In this document: piece after piece, positions 27,632-40,502 of the stretch
Numbering within the stretch: position 1 is the first letter of the stretch
How the letters are laid out: every line of letters starts with the position of its first letter
Assembly: GCA_020746105.1 (NCBI GenBank)
Contig: CM036620.1
Coordinates: forward strand, 41,319,206 to 41,383,205
DNA: 64,000 bases
Source of the DNA: Trogon surrucura
Lineage: Eukaryota > Chordata > Aves > Trogoniformes > Trogonidae
Reading direction: 5' to 3'
Translations under genes and position numbers: made by a program
The notes under the pieces: generated by a model
Told to the model about the DNA's origin: nothing
Seen by the model: the letters and a program-made list of their open reading frames with translations, nothing else
Databases searched by the model: none

Positions 27632-28598
27632 CAGTGTTTTGGGTCCAGTGCTGTTCAACACCTTTGTCAGTGACATGGACAATGGCATTGAGTGCACCCT
27701 CAGCAAGTTTGCCAACAACACCAAGCTGTGTGGGGCAGTGGACTCACTTGAGGGAAGAGATGCCATCCAGAGGGACTTTGATAGGCTTGAGAAATGGGCC
27801 AGGGCAAACTGCACGAGGTTCAACAAGTCAAAATGCAAGGTCCTGCACCTGGGTCAGGCCAATCCCAGGCATAAATACAAACTGGGCACAGAGTGGGTTG
27901 AAAGTAGCCCGGAAGAGAAGGACTTGGGGGTATTGATAGATGAGAAGCTCAACATGAGCCGGCAGTGCACTCATGCAGCCCAGAAGGCCAGCCCTGTCCT
28001 GGGATGCATTCAGAGAAGCATAGCCAGCAGGTCAAGAGAGGTGATTCTCCCCCTTTACTCTGCTCTTGTGAGACCCCACCTCGAATACTGCATCCAGTTC
28101 TGGTGTCCCCACCAAAGAACTGTTGGAGCATGTTCAGAGGAGGGCCACAAAGATGATCCAGGGGCTGGAGCACCTTTGCTACGAGGACAGGCTGCGGGAG
28201 CTGGGATTGTTCAGTCTTGAAAAGAGAAGACTTCGGAGGGACCTAAGCTGCCTTCCAATACCTGAAGGGATCCTACAGGAAGGCTGGGGAGGGACTTTTT
28301 AGAAAAATGTCCACTGATAGGACAAGGGGAAATGGATTTAGGCTAAAGGAGAATAGATTTAGATTGGATGTCAGGAAAAAAATTCTTCAGTACAGGGGTA
28401 GCAAGACTCTGGAATAACTTGTTCAGAGAAGTTGTGGATGCCCCCTTTCTTGAGGTGTTCAGGACCAGGTTGGAGGAGGCCTTGAGCAACCTGTTCTAGT
28501 TGAGAGGCGTCCCTGCCCATAGCAGGGGGGTTTGATTAGGTAAACTCTAAGGTCCCTTCCAACCTAGGCCATTCTGTGATTCTATGATTCTATGATAT
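27632..28598 (+). mobile_element. CR1 LINE copy, 5'-truncated, with part of the reverse transcriptase ORF
   Basis: This is the longest CR1 copy in the window, in the same orientation as GALNTL6. It begins inside the reverse transcriptase (L-G-P-V-L-F-N) and continues through F-A-N-N-T-K-L, R-F-N-K-S-K-C-K-V-L-H-L-G, E-K-D-L-G-V-L-I-D and [20 protein letters not shown]. The frame then breaks near 28115, and homology continues in other frames to the ORF2 C-terminal region. It ends with CTGTGATTCTATGATTCTAT, the CR1 tail. The catalytic Asp-Asp of the usual FADD box is Asn-Asn here. It is a dead copy. A 262-codon open frame (27432-28220) merely fuses unique intron sequence to it. Confidence 0.92.
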
Positions 28599-31258
28599 GA
28601 AGGCTGGAGTTAGGAAGAGGACAGAGCGCAGCCCAAATTATGCCATGGCTTTTCTTTCAAGCCATTTCAGCTTATGTTTGTCCTTAACAAGTAATGTTTA
28701 AAGTGAGCATTTTCTTTTTCCTTGGGATTTCACCTTTCTACAACTTTTAACAGGAAATTTCAACACAATTTCCTCCAGCTATGCCTGACCAATCTAGGTA
28801 TCTTTATAAAGAGCTGTGACCTGACATGAGGATCACTTGTGCTTTGTTAAATGACAGACTTGTCAGACATTCTGTTCTGTCTCCTCATTACTAAATAACT
28901 ATTAGTTAACAAAAAACTTAACACAAAAGCATGTATTGCAACATCAATTTTCTCTGACTTCTTATCGTATTTCTTACCTTCTTATGTGTCACTCAAGACC
29001 TGCAAGGCCTACACGTATTTTTGCTGACACATACCCCATAAATTGAAAAGCATCCATATATGAAACACTCTGTCAGTAAAAGCATTTGGTGGTACAGAGA
29101 AAAAGTAAAAAAAACTGTAAACACCTGCAGTAGATTTATAAAACAGACTGTGATGATCAAATGCAGATAAAAAACCTGAACATTTTTGTCTGGAAATGTC
29201 TTAAGATGTTGCTGCTTTCCAAATACAGTTGATGTCCAAATTACAGGTAATTGCATGTACAGGAAGATTAGTGGGCATGCAGATGTCGACACAGATTTCA
29301 CATTATAATGTGGAAGCAAAACATACTTATTTATTCATTCTTTCCAAACCTGTCAACCTCTGCACAAAGCTGCAGTTACTAATAGCTATTTTTGCCTGTT
29401 TGTTTTAGGTAAGACATATATAGGAAGTGAACCCCAAATCTTGAAGTTGTATGTAAGATGTTGCCCTACTAAAAACTTCTGGTTTACTAGATTATTTTAA
29501 CTGCTTTGTGGTATTCTTGTCTGTTGTTCCATTTTTAACATACAATTCCAGCTAAGCCATTTTTTTTAGCCAGTTACTTACGAAATTACATTTTAAAATG
29601 AGTGCTTTCTTGTACGTATATCTCAGTTTATTATTTGTTTATCTTCCTATGGGGGGGGATTCTTTCTTATATTTATGATTCTATATGAACCATAAGAAAC
29701 CTATCAATAAAAACTCAGTGTTCCATAGGATATGCAGAGATGAACACATAATTTCAAAATATATCTACAGGAATATTTTTCATTTACAGGTATTGTACAC
29801 AGCATTTTAGCATTAACTACAGAACATTAGAGCATTAGGCCTTTCTGAAGTTCAGATTTGGAAGGTAACCCAGCAGCGTGGTGAATCCTAACCTTAAGTT
29901 GAATTCCTCCCTGCATGCCAGGATGTGGGGTCCCAGTGCACAGTGACTCTCTGACTCAGCACAAGCACATTGACATTTGTCTCATTACACTATGTCACTG
30001 AATTGGAACTTCCACAAATTTGGGTTCAGGAATTCAGCTTCTAAAGGTGGGTTCAGATTCCCACCTGAACCACTTGCTCAGCTTTTTCGTGTGGCTTCAG
30101 AAGGGATCCTCAAAGAAAATTATTGTAGCCATACTATCTGGTACTGTCACTGTTTGCATTTTTGATAGAGCTTCCTTTAATATTATGACCATTTAGGGTT
30201 TTTTTCCAGCTGCAAATGATGTTTGGGATTTTCTTAATGCAGCCCGTGAACATTTTCTTTTCATTTTCCAGGCAGTTTAAAGAACCAAAGAGAATTGGTT
30301 AGGTGACGGTTATGCTTTCTTGTGACTGGAGTGCAAACTGATAGATGTGGCATGCTGTTAAGGTAGCACTTTTGCAATCACCTCTGAAGCAAAAAAGACT
30401 GTATCACAAAGTCAGTTAATGATTCAGCAGTTGGAGCAAGCAGCTGGAACATCAGTTTAGAATGAGAAAATTATTTAGGAATCGAGCAAAAATCACCTTG
30501 TTGCAACAGCACAGCTATAACACACAATAATGCTGATGGTTATAAAATGCAGTTAAGTTTCCATTTTAACTATTTTCATTTAAGAGACTTAGAAATTCAT
30601 CATTAAAATTAATTAAACCAAGATCTTAAATGGAGCACTTTCCAAAGAAAATCTTCAAATTAATATTTTCTAATCCTTGAATAGAAGAAAGTCAAAGTAT
30701 TTTTTAACCTTTTTTTTTATATTTTCTCCAATCTGAATCGAAGTTTTCCTTTTTAGATAATAAACACAACAGGACACGCAGCTCAGCTTTCCAAAAGGAT
30801 TACAAAGAAGATGGAGAACTAGATCTTTCTGGACAATAACAACATCAAAGCAGTGGTGGCCACCTTCCAGCATTGTTTCAATAGCCTAGCACTGGAACCC
30901 AAGTTACGTGGCTAAAGATACCTATTTAGACTCAAACCCCTGAGCTCTCTTGCAGGCTTAGCTGCAGAGGTGGACTGTGGTCTCTATGTGCCCATGGAGT
31001 ACAGATCTGTAAAGACAGCATGGTTGTACCAATGAACCTGCAGAGATTGTTTCACTGTCACTCTGCTCTCCGCAGCTGCCCCCACAGCCAGCCTGCAGAG
31101 AACTGGGGGCAGGCGATGGCATCATCCCCGCCCTCCAAGCCCTGCAGGCTGGCCTTGGTTGGGCTAGTCAGCAGAGATGTAGCCCTTAGTCACTGCTGGC
31201 TATTTCTGGGTTGTTTTTTTATCGCCTTTTTCCAATAGATCTTAACATTTTTTGTGAT

Positions 31259-31728
31259 TGTCCTGGTTTTGCTGGGTTGGAATCCCAGCCCAGCCATGGT
31301 GTGCAAGCCATCAGCAGTTTCAAATCTGCTGGGGGCTTGAGCTGGGAGGGGCAAAAGCCAGGGCAGCTGGCCCAAACTGGTTCACAGGTGTATCCCGTAC
31401 CGCAAACAGCACCCTCATAATAAAGGAGGAAGTTTGCTGAGGGTGGAGGCTCCTTCTCCTCTTCCTCTTATCAAGGGTCACCTTCACTGTAGGGGCTTAC
31501 TTACCATTCTGCTCCCATTTATTGTGACTGCTGTACATTCACTAGGGTGAGTATAACTTTGTATACAGGATATTTGCGTTAGTATTAATATTCGCTTGGC
31601 TGATTACATCTGTTCTCACTTCAACCCACAGGACTCCTCTCCTTTTCCTGATCCCTCTCCTCTTCTAGGGAGGGGTCGCTGGGTGGTAGAACAACTAGTA
31701 TAGTTTAGCCCTGGATACGGGCTAGACA
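31259..31728 (+). mobile_element. Solo LTR-like element (470 bp)
   Basis: It starts TGTCCTGGTTTTGCTGGGTT and ends near GCCCTGGATACGGGCTAGACA, giving TG...CA termini. AATAAA lies at 31419-31424, roughly a third of the way in. AGGGGTCGCTGGGTGGTAGA near the end fits an avian LTR as I remember it. I could not find a matching target duplication, so the borders are less certain than for the other LTRs. Confidence 0.55.
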
Positions 31729-34700
31729 TAGACAGCAGTGGAGATGCAAACCTTTACAAAGTGAAATCCTGGCTGGTTTTAGATTACATCTGTGGAATTT
31801 CAGTTCTAGGTATTTGCAGACTACAGGCTGAGAATAAATAGCCTTTTGCTCCTCTGCCAGCTGTGCCAATTCTCACAAGAGTTTTCATATACACCACCAG
31901 CTTTGTCACCTAGTTAGCATACTATCTTCTATGGAGAAGAATTTCTTATATGCCTGCAAACATCTCGTCATTTGCTTAAGGTGGAGTTTTTTTGCACAAA
32001 TATAAACCATTGCTGAAATGAAACCTGGTTAAGTTTTAAACACAGCTAAGTGTAAAGGACCAAAATAAGATACCCAAGAAGGTGAAAGATTGACAAATAC
32101 TAGCACTGCCGAAGTTAAAAGAAAGTTAGGCAAGAAGGGGAAAGATGAAAACCCACATCACAAAGCTGCAGTTAGGGTCCAGGAAAAATTTTATTGCGTT
32201 TTCACTGTAGAAACATATAGAAATGAGAAATGGTTGTGTTCCAACACTGATGGAAGGACCTTCGCATGATATTGAGGGTACCATTTTTATCCTTGTGAGT
32301 GCTCTGAAGTCTTGTGCCTTTGTCATATGAATCCACACTTGTTGGATGGGCTCCTCCAGTCGTGCTTTGTTCTCCTCCTCCGTGATAATTTATTGTGACA
32401 TTATGCTACCTATATTCCAGGGAAACATAAAGTATAGTCGTCTTGGCTGGCTGGATCCCAAATGCACTTTTTAAATACGTTTTACATAAACTAAACTGTA
32501 TATGATATTATTTCCAGCCAAATGAAATACAGCAGCTTCCAGAGTAAACAGGACACTCATTCTGAAGTAGCAACAACACTGTGCATCACAAAGCAAACAA
32601 TAAAAAATATTGAAAGTAGGAAGATGATGTAGGTAAAGTGCAAATAACCTCCCTGGAATTGTACTAGGAAGGAGAGGAGATTAATATGTCAGTTGTTGCA
32701 GAAACTGATGTGTTATTTTTAGCAAATAAACAGTCGTGGCCTCTCTATTTGACAGCTGAAATACAGTCAAGCCTCAGACATGCTGTGGTGATTCATATCT
32801 GATTGATGTAATTGAAAGTGATTTTTGATGAGAGTAATGACTATCATGACAAATAAGACTACCCCAGGTGGTGACATCCAACTTCCTGGAAAACGTTCAC
32901 ATGAAATGTAGGACAGCAGGAACTTCTTACAGGATCCAAATATTCCTGTAGTACTTTAATATTGACAAAAGTAAAACCCGTGGACTGGAGTCAGGGTTGG
33001 TTTAACGCAAATAGTGAGATAGGCACAAAAGCAGAAAAAACAGGTTACGCAGGTGAAGTGAAACAAGTAACACCATTGTCCTGCTTCAGTGCCACTGGAT
33101 AACGAAAATCTACTTTAGAACATTTTAAGAAAATGAAAACAGGAGTTACGTTTCTCTATTAGTTTAACTGCTGCATCTAGAGGGTTGGTTGGAAGAGATG
33201 CAGCTGGAGAATGGAGCTGCCCAGGCTCGCAGTTCCCTTGTCAATGCTGGCACACCAGCCACAGTTACGAAATGTGGAACTACCCCTCTCATTTTAGGGA
33301 CCAATCTAGTTAACCCTTGCTTGGAGGTAAAATTTATGAATCTATCCTTTGACGTGTCCCTGCCTCATACCACTTTTACATTCTCATGGCCAATGTCTAC
33401 TTTTTTCTCACTGCATTTATTTGAGTAATATCACGTCTCTTGAAAATGACAGATGACCTAACACACTTAAAAAGAGGGATAATCATTTCATCAGGGAGAT
33501 GTATCTTCCCTACTCACTGAAGAAAGTGAAAGGGACAAGATGGTCCATGAAAAATTTCTTCTTTTCAAGTGGAGAAGCTGCCACTTATCTCTCTCTTTCT
33601 GCAGTGAAACTGATTTAAACTCTCTTATTGAAGTCTGAGTATCAGTGACACTGTAACTTACTGTGTTGTAGACTAATGATAAGTGAAAGTACAAAACAAA
33701 GTCACAGTCTTGAATCCCTGAGTTCATACATACTTAAAGAAAACTTGTCTAGGTGTAAGCCCAATGGTAAAGGATTTACCAAAGAGTAAAATTGTAGTGG
33801 TGGCACAAAACCTAATTATACCAAGAATGCGTACATGGGCAACTGATGACAGCTGATGAGTCAGTCTCAGTGTGGTTACCATTGCTGTTGTGTGCATTTC
33901 ACAGATTCTTGGTGACAGCTGTCACAACCTTACATACAGAAATATGCATCTCCTGAAATATCATTGGGTTTTACTCATTCTCGTACAGATTTTTTTTGCT
34001 GAAAATGACAAGAGAGAGAACAGATTATTATTGGTCTATCATGGATAGGTCCTGAGAAATTCTTCGTATGTTCATCTAGAGTCCCTGTGACTTCCTTACA
34101 TTGTGTGTCAATGCATGTAACTGATTAATATTGAATTAGTCGTCATTTAATTGCTCATATTTAATTTTTGGTTTTTTTCCTTTTTTCTGTTAAAAGACTG
34201 GAGTAACCCATTTGGACTTCTGTAACCTTGGAATTTTTTTGACAACCAAACTAAGCTACAGCAGTTTTCAGCTGTAGAAATATGTTTAATTTTTTTCTTT
34301 CTGTATGCATTTAGATGAGATGTTCAGATTTAATCCAAACAACTGTGATCTACCACAAAGATATCCCAAAACTGATTCTTCTTATTGAAAAAGATATTTG
34401 ATTCCATTTGAGAAACTGTTTTTTAAAGGAATTTTCTTTACAAGATTACACAAAGAGTAACAGAGCCAGAAGTCAAGAAGATTCAAATCTAACTCTTATT
34501 TTGTGGGTTCTGAATTCTTTGTAGATTAACTTCACTGTGAGACTGGAGCGTTTGAATGGTGCTATAAGACATCCACAAAATGCCACTTAATCTGATAGGC
34601 TCTTTTGACCTATAAGTTCTGCAGCAGTATGCATACACACATGGTAAAGTCCTAACAAAGTCAAACAGCTTGGCACCTGTTTTACAACTGGACTCTGTCA

Positions 34701-37700
34701 AGATTTGATAGCTTTTCATTCCCACTTGTGCTCAGATTGTGTCTAGCTTTGCTTAAGGTTCAAGCAAGGAGCAAATAACTGTCTCCCTTTCTCCACCGTG
34801 TCAGACGTTCACCCAGATTGCAGGAAGGGCAACTCTGGGAAACTCATAAAAGTTGCAAAATGACATCCTTACTTTACAGTAAGTCACTTGATCTGTAGCT
34901 CTTAAGGTGTTCAGAGATGAGCACTCTCATTTTGGTTGTGCTCCCCTACCTTTCTGCCACGATAAATTGAGTAAAAGACCAGCAGCTCACCGACATAATT
35001 TGCAGGGAAGAGTTACATGCCTAGGAGGTGCTTCGCATAGGGTGACTTTCAATGCTGTTAGATAGCCACAGAATGGAGATCTTCGGCTTAAGAGAGCTCA
35101 CTCATCACACGTTGAATATCCTATAGTTTTTCTCTGGGAACATGTTAGGTTAACATGTTCTAAATAGGAATGTAAATGATATTTGTGTTTATTGTGCAAG
35201 ACTGCACCACACTAGCTTCCAGGACAGCAGCTCTTCCTGACTGCATTCACTTCAAGTATGGGGACTAACTGCAATTGGAATTTTATTACTAATATATACG
35301 TGTTCATGTTAAAAAGAAGTGTGGTGATTACTGAACTTGCATAGCAATAATAAGGATAAGAAACCCAGGCTTGCTGAAGTCAACAAACCTCTTTAAAGCT
35401 AAAGTGTTTGGATGCTAAGTGCTTGCTTCCTAGTGACTAGCAACTTCAGAAAGAACTTACCACTACTACAGGACAGAGAGTTCCTTGCAGTCATGTTCAT
35501 AAACAGTCTGGAGTTTTAGAACTAGCAAATCAAGAGTTTATATTTGTTGTTTTTTTGTTGTTATTGTTTTTTTAAAGGAACTGATTGAAATTCAAAGGGC
35601 TGCCTCATAGGGGTTCAGTTCATGACAGCAATGTGTAAACATGCTAAGGATAATATAAAGGTACATAATGGGATCTGGCATGGTTTAGCAAGTGTTTTAA
35701 CATACAGTGGAGAGAATGGTCTTGGGAAAACCGAGCAACAAAGTTTGAAATAGGTTTATCTAAAGCGTCTTACCTGTACTTCGGGAATGGTGGGAAGAAA
35801 TAATTTGTTATTTTTTTTTAATGCAAAACCTAGACAGTGATAAAGTATTTGTTGGAAAACAAAGGGGCTTTGACTGGTGAATGAGAATTTTGAACTGGTA
35901 ACCAGGAATAATATCAAGATTTCTGTTGGGACTTCCTTTTTATTCAGTTATAATTGTCTAAAGCATAATATAGTTCTTTTAGTCCAGCCAAATAACTAAG
36001 GAGAAGGCTCCATCAGAACTGACTCTTAATATTGATGAGTAAGTCACTGCTGGAGTTACTTAGAATTTTTCTTTCCTAAGAGATTTTTTTTTTCTACTAT
36101 GGTTCTTTTTACAGTATGGTTTTTAAACATGAAAATAGCACTATCCAATCAAGTGATTACAAAATATAGTGTGATATTTTCTAGAACAGTCTTAAACTTC
36201 ATGTGCATTGTGATAAATGAGGTATACAACATTACAGTGGAAGATATGCTAGAAATATCACACCTATTTTCAGATTTTGGCTTCTTAGTTTAACGCACTT
36301 AACCCTATTTTGGCTTCACTTGCAAAGTCTCATGACATAGTATTTTGATTTGTCAGGAGATTTCTGTGTTACAGTGTTTCTGCCAGAAATGTGGGTTTGT
36401 CATTTAGATGTTGTCCTTGAATTTGTTCTGGATTTCTTTGTCCTATCCAGTTCCTGTATCATGTATCAAATGTCTTTTAAATTAATTTAGGTTTTCATGA
36501 AATTACAACAGAAGTCAACCTTGTGTGGTGAATGAGCCATTTTTCATTAGGAATAAAAATGTTGTGAATTCTTATATTGCTTTAATTTTACTTGCTTTAT
36601 CCTTGCAGGTTTTAATGTATTCGCTTCACAAAGAGAAAGCACGTAGAAACTTATCTTGCAGCGTCAGCTGAAAGTACTTTGTTTCTTCTGTATCTTGGTG
36701 TCTTTGTATTCAGATAAGCCTTATTAGTTCAGAGACATTTAGTTTGTGTGGATTAATAAAATTCAGGAAAGGAATTTTCAAGTGAATCTTGAAAGCACAT
36801 CAGAGTACGAATCAGGCTTACTTAGATGCAGAGAGTGTTCTAAGAAGAAACATTACCTTATGTTGGCGATAATCAGATGCATATTGTCCTCCAGCTTATT
36901 ACAGAGCAAATCTCATCATTTTACAGTTAGTGTTCTTTAAGAAGAGTATTCCAGAACTTGATGATCTTGTTTTTACAAACAAAGCTGTAAGAACACCCTA
37001 GTGTCTCAGTGTCGTCCAGTGAGATGTTGCTTTGTTGCTGGGCTAAGGGGTTACTGGGCAGCTGTGGAAATGTGGAATAGACTAAGCCTGTGCTCTACTG
37101 CAACATCTGCATTTAAATTTGTGGGGATCAAGTTACAGGAGGAATTTTATAAAAAAATATAAGTACAGAAAAATTTGCCACTGGCCTATGTAGAGACTTC
37201 AGGACATTAAAAAACAATAAAATATATTTATTCAGATTTTTTCTTTGCAAGTCTTTATTTTGTAATTTGAGTCTGCTAATTTAATTATAGTTTTAATACA
37301 TTCTTATGCGACAAAATAGGTTATTTTTTTTCCTGTAAAATGCCAACAAGGTTAATCTTTGTAGGGTGTAAAGCTGAACCAGGTTTCATGGAACAGAAAG
37401 AGGCTTAGGTATGTCTACAGGAGGAATGCAGAAAGCCACAAGTTGCTGTACCTACCCCATGAGCTGCTTTGCATTGAGTCAGCTCCACTCCAGGGTTATG
37501 TGCTGTGCTTTTGCACAGATTTACTCACAGACCAATGCAGCAAAGCTTCCAGTCCAGAAGTAATGCAGAACCAGCCATGAGATGGGGCAGAGCAAGCTCA
37601 TGACTGTTTGCCCCCACACGTGTGCATGTATAGACCTGACCCTAAAATATAGGTGGGAATTGCTAGGTGATTAAGCAGGATGATGATGGCTGAAAATTCA

Positions 37701-38173
37701 GTTGCCTTTCAAATGCGAAGTGAAATACATCAGAAAGAATAATTTGAAATATTCATGCACGTTAGTAGGTTCTGAGCTAACAGGAAAGAAAAAAAAAAAA
37801 CACCATAGGTACCAGTGTGAACAGCTGAAAGAAAATTTCTGTTCAACATCTATCATTAGTCAAAAAAAAACATGTGAAGACGCATAAAGAATATGAAGGA
37901 AAATAAGATGTTCCGCAGACAGAAGACTAAATCTTACAGACTCAGCTGCAAAGCAGGTTTCTTAATACTCTATGGTGTTTGCTCAGCACTGTAATGAAGA
38001 TAGTATACGTTTACCAGTATTTCATTGTGTTTTAAGACTAAGAAGTTGGACCTGCTAAGCTTAGAAGTTGCATGGGCAGCTTAATTTTTTTGGTGTGTTT
38101 AACTCTTCCCATTAGAAATACCATTCACACAAAGCATGAAGAAATTAATGGTTGTGTGTTTTCTCCTCCACAG

Positions 38174-38395
38174 AACCTGAAGCGAGTGGCAGAGACATGG
38201 ATGGATGAGTTTGCAGAGTACATTTACCAGCGACGGCCTGAGTACAGGCATCTCTCAACTGGTGATATCTCTGCCCAGAAGGAACTTCGCAAGCACCTTA
38301 AATGTAAAGATTTCAAGTGGTTCATGGCTGCCGTGGCTTGGGATGTCCCCAAATATTACCCTCCTGTAGAGCCTCCACCAGCTGCCTGGGGAGAG
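38174..38395 (+). CDS. GALNTL6: GALNTL6 coding exon (end of catalytic domain and linker)
   Basis: This is the largest exon here, with 74 whole codons. It follows TTTTCTCCTCCACAG and precedes GTGAGG, with phase 0 at both borders. The product begins [20 protein letters not shown] and continues through [16 protein letters not shown] and Y-Y-P-P-V-E-P-P-P to A-W-G-E. N-L-x-R-x-A-E-x-W-M-D-E is the conserved end of the GalNAc-transferase catalytic domain. The K-C-K-x-F-K-W-F segment and the proline-rich stretch form the linker to the lectin domain. Residues such as A-A-V-A-W-D-V-P-K fit GALNTL6 better than GALNT10, judged from memory of the vertebrate proteins. A solo LTR lies about 0.9 kb downstream in the next intron but does not touch the exon. 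Confidence 0.95.
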
Positions 38396-38742
38396 GTGAG
38401 GAATACACAAATTAGATAGTATTAAAATGAGTCTAACATTTTACATTGCAGTAAATTAAAATTATTAGATTAGATTTGGCTCCTATGATAAGTAGTGTTA
38501 TTAAGGGAGCTCACAGTGATTGGAACAATCCTTGGACTAGCCATAAAAATGAGAAACTATCATGTCTTAGAATTATTGCTATCTCTTTTATATGTATACA
38601 ATTTTGTGTGTACAGGCCCTAAAATGCATGCACAGTAAGGACAAGAATGTGGAAGAGAGTGTGTAGCAGTAATTGTCCCACGTCACAAGATGATTTGAGA
38701 TGCTGAAAATCACTTAGTAAAAAGAAGGTCTGAAGTCAATAC

Positions 38743-38769
38743 TCTTTTTTTTTTTTTCTTTTTTTCCCC
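38743..38769. repeat. Poly-T tract
   Basis: T-rich run interrupted by single C bases, within the intron about 350 bp after a GALNTL6 exon. Confidence 0.85.
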
Positions 38770-39278
38770 ATATCCACTTATAGACCTCCTCCTGTCCTCC
38801 TCAAGAACTAATTTATGCAGGTGGAGCTGGATTTGCTCTGTTTTGCTCACACGTGCAAGTGTAACAAAGGAAGCCTAGATACTTTCTTTTAAAAAGACTG
38901 GTTTTGCTCAGCTTGTGATCTGCATTCTGGAGGTACTGTCGTGACCAGTAGCAGATAAGTGTAGTTTCATGTTTGGTGGGTGAGGGGGGAGAGAGAGACT
39001 GCCAAAGAGAAGCCAATATCTGAGCATCACTTCAGAGCAGGGAGTGAGCAAAGAGCCTGCTGGAAGCCTCCACCCATGATGTTCCAAGATGTTCTACATT
39101 CAGACCTCTCTGAAGAGCAGAGCTGTAGCACACCTTGTTTTGACTGTTTTGTGTAGAAGAAATGAGAACACAAGGAGTGCAGGAACAGGAAATTACTTCT
39201 GTAGCTGCACTGAAAAATTGCAGTGGCTTTTTACCCCTGGGAACTACAGCGGATTCGCTCCATGGAAAGGTGGCATGC

Positions 39279-40407
39279 TGTAGTGGTTTGACCCTGGCCA
39301 GCGGCCAAGTGCCCACACTGCCACTCTGTCACCCAACCTCTCTGACAGATGGGGAGAAAATATATCGAAGGGCCCATAGTTTGAGATAAGGACAGGGAGA
39401 TCACTCACATCTACCGTCCTGGGCAAAACAGACTCGATTTTGGGGAAATTAGTTAAATTTATTAAAGAACAAATCGGAGAAGGGTAGTGAGAGACAAAAC
39501 CAGATCTTAAAAAAACCCCAAACAACACATTTCCCCCATCCCTACCTTCCCCCTGGGCAAAACATCAATCCCAGCTTATCCACCTCTTCCCCTCAAGCAG
39601 CGCAGGGGAACAGGGAATGGGAGTTACGGCCAGTTTATCCGATGTTGTTTCCACCACTGCTTCTTCCTCCGGGGGAGGACTCCTCACCCTTCCCCTGGGC
39701 CATTGTGGGATCCCTCTCACGGGAGACAATCTTCACACACCTTTCTCCAATGTGAGTCCTCTCACAAGGGGCAATTTGCCCCAATGTGAGTCTGAGGTGA
39801 AGTCCTTCAGGGGAAACTGCTCCAGTGCGGGTCCCCTGCGGTATCACAAAAGTCCTGCCCATCTGCTCCATGTGGACTTCCCTCTTTACACAGGTGACAG
39901 ACTCTGGCAGCAACCTGCTCCAGCGTGGGCTTCCCACGGGGTCACAGCCCCCTTCAGGCATCCACCTGCTCTGGCATGAGGTCCTCCACCAGCTACAGGT
40001 GGACGTCTACACCCTGTCACCTCCATGGGCTGCAGGGGGACAGCCTACCTCACCATGGGCTTCACTGCGGCCTGAGGGAGTCTCTGCTCCGGCGCATGGA
40101 GCACATCCTCCTCCCCTGTTTCTTCACTGACCTTGGTGTCTTCACATATTCTCACTCCTCTGTCTTTCTGCCAGTTGTTGTGTAGCACAGTTCTTTTTTA
40201 CCCCATTTCTTAAATATGTTTTCACAGAGGAGTTCCTATCCTCTCCTTACTGACAGGCTCAGCCTTGGCCAGCATCAGGTCTGTCTTTGGAGCCGACTGG
40301 CATTGGCTCTATCAGACCTAGGGCAAGCTTCTAGGAGCTTCTTGCAAAAGCCACCCTTACAGCCCCAACTCCTCACCACAAAAATCGAGCCAGGCAAACT
40401 CGATACC
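39279..40407 (-). mobile_element. Solo LTR, ~1.1 kb, antisense, with target duplication
   Basis: It begins TGTAGTGGTTTGACCCTGGC and ends AGGCAAACTCGATACC. The pentamer CATGC lies immediately before (39274-39278) and after (40408-40412), a perfect 5-bp target duplication. This placement makes the last bases ACC rather than the canonical CA, probably a point change. On the minus strand CTTTAATAAATTTAAC supplies a poly(A)-type signal, which sets the orientation. It is homologous to the LTR at 19623-20715. No internal retroviral region is present, so it arose by LTR-LTR recombination. It lies about 0.9 kb downstream of a GALNTL6 exon. Confidence 0.8.
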
Positions 40408-40436
40408 CATGCAGAGAGCTTTTTGCTCAGTTCATG

Positions 40437-40502
40437 ACGGGGGGGTTCGAACTAGATGATCTTTAAGGTCCCTTCCAACTCAAACCGTTCTGTGATTTAT
40501 AA
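40437..40502 (+). mobile_element. CR1 LINE 3'-end fragment (about 65 bp)
   Basis: GGGGTTCGAACTAGATGATC followed by TTTAAGGTCCCTTCCAACTC and ACCGTTCTGTGATTT is the CR1 3' terminus. It starts about 25 bp beyond the right target duplication of the LTR. Confidence 0.85.

Larger units (their letters stand above)
25738..38173 (+). other. GALNTL6: GALNTL6 intron (12.4 kb)
   Basis: A phase 0 intron with donor GTGAGC. It contains the largest CR1 copy (27632-28598) and an LTR-like element (31259-31728). The stretches 25738-27631, 28599-31258 and 31729-38173 show no feature I can support beyond scattered AT-rich and homopolymer runs. Confidence 0.85.
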
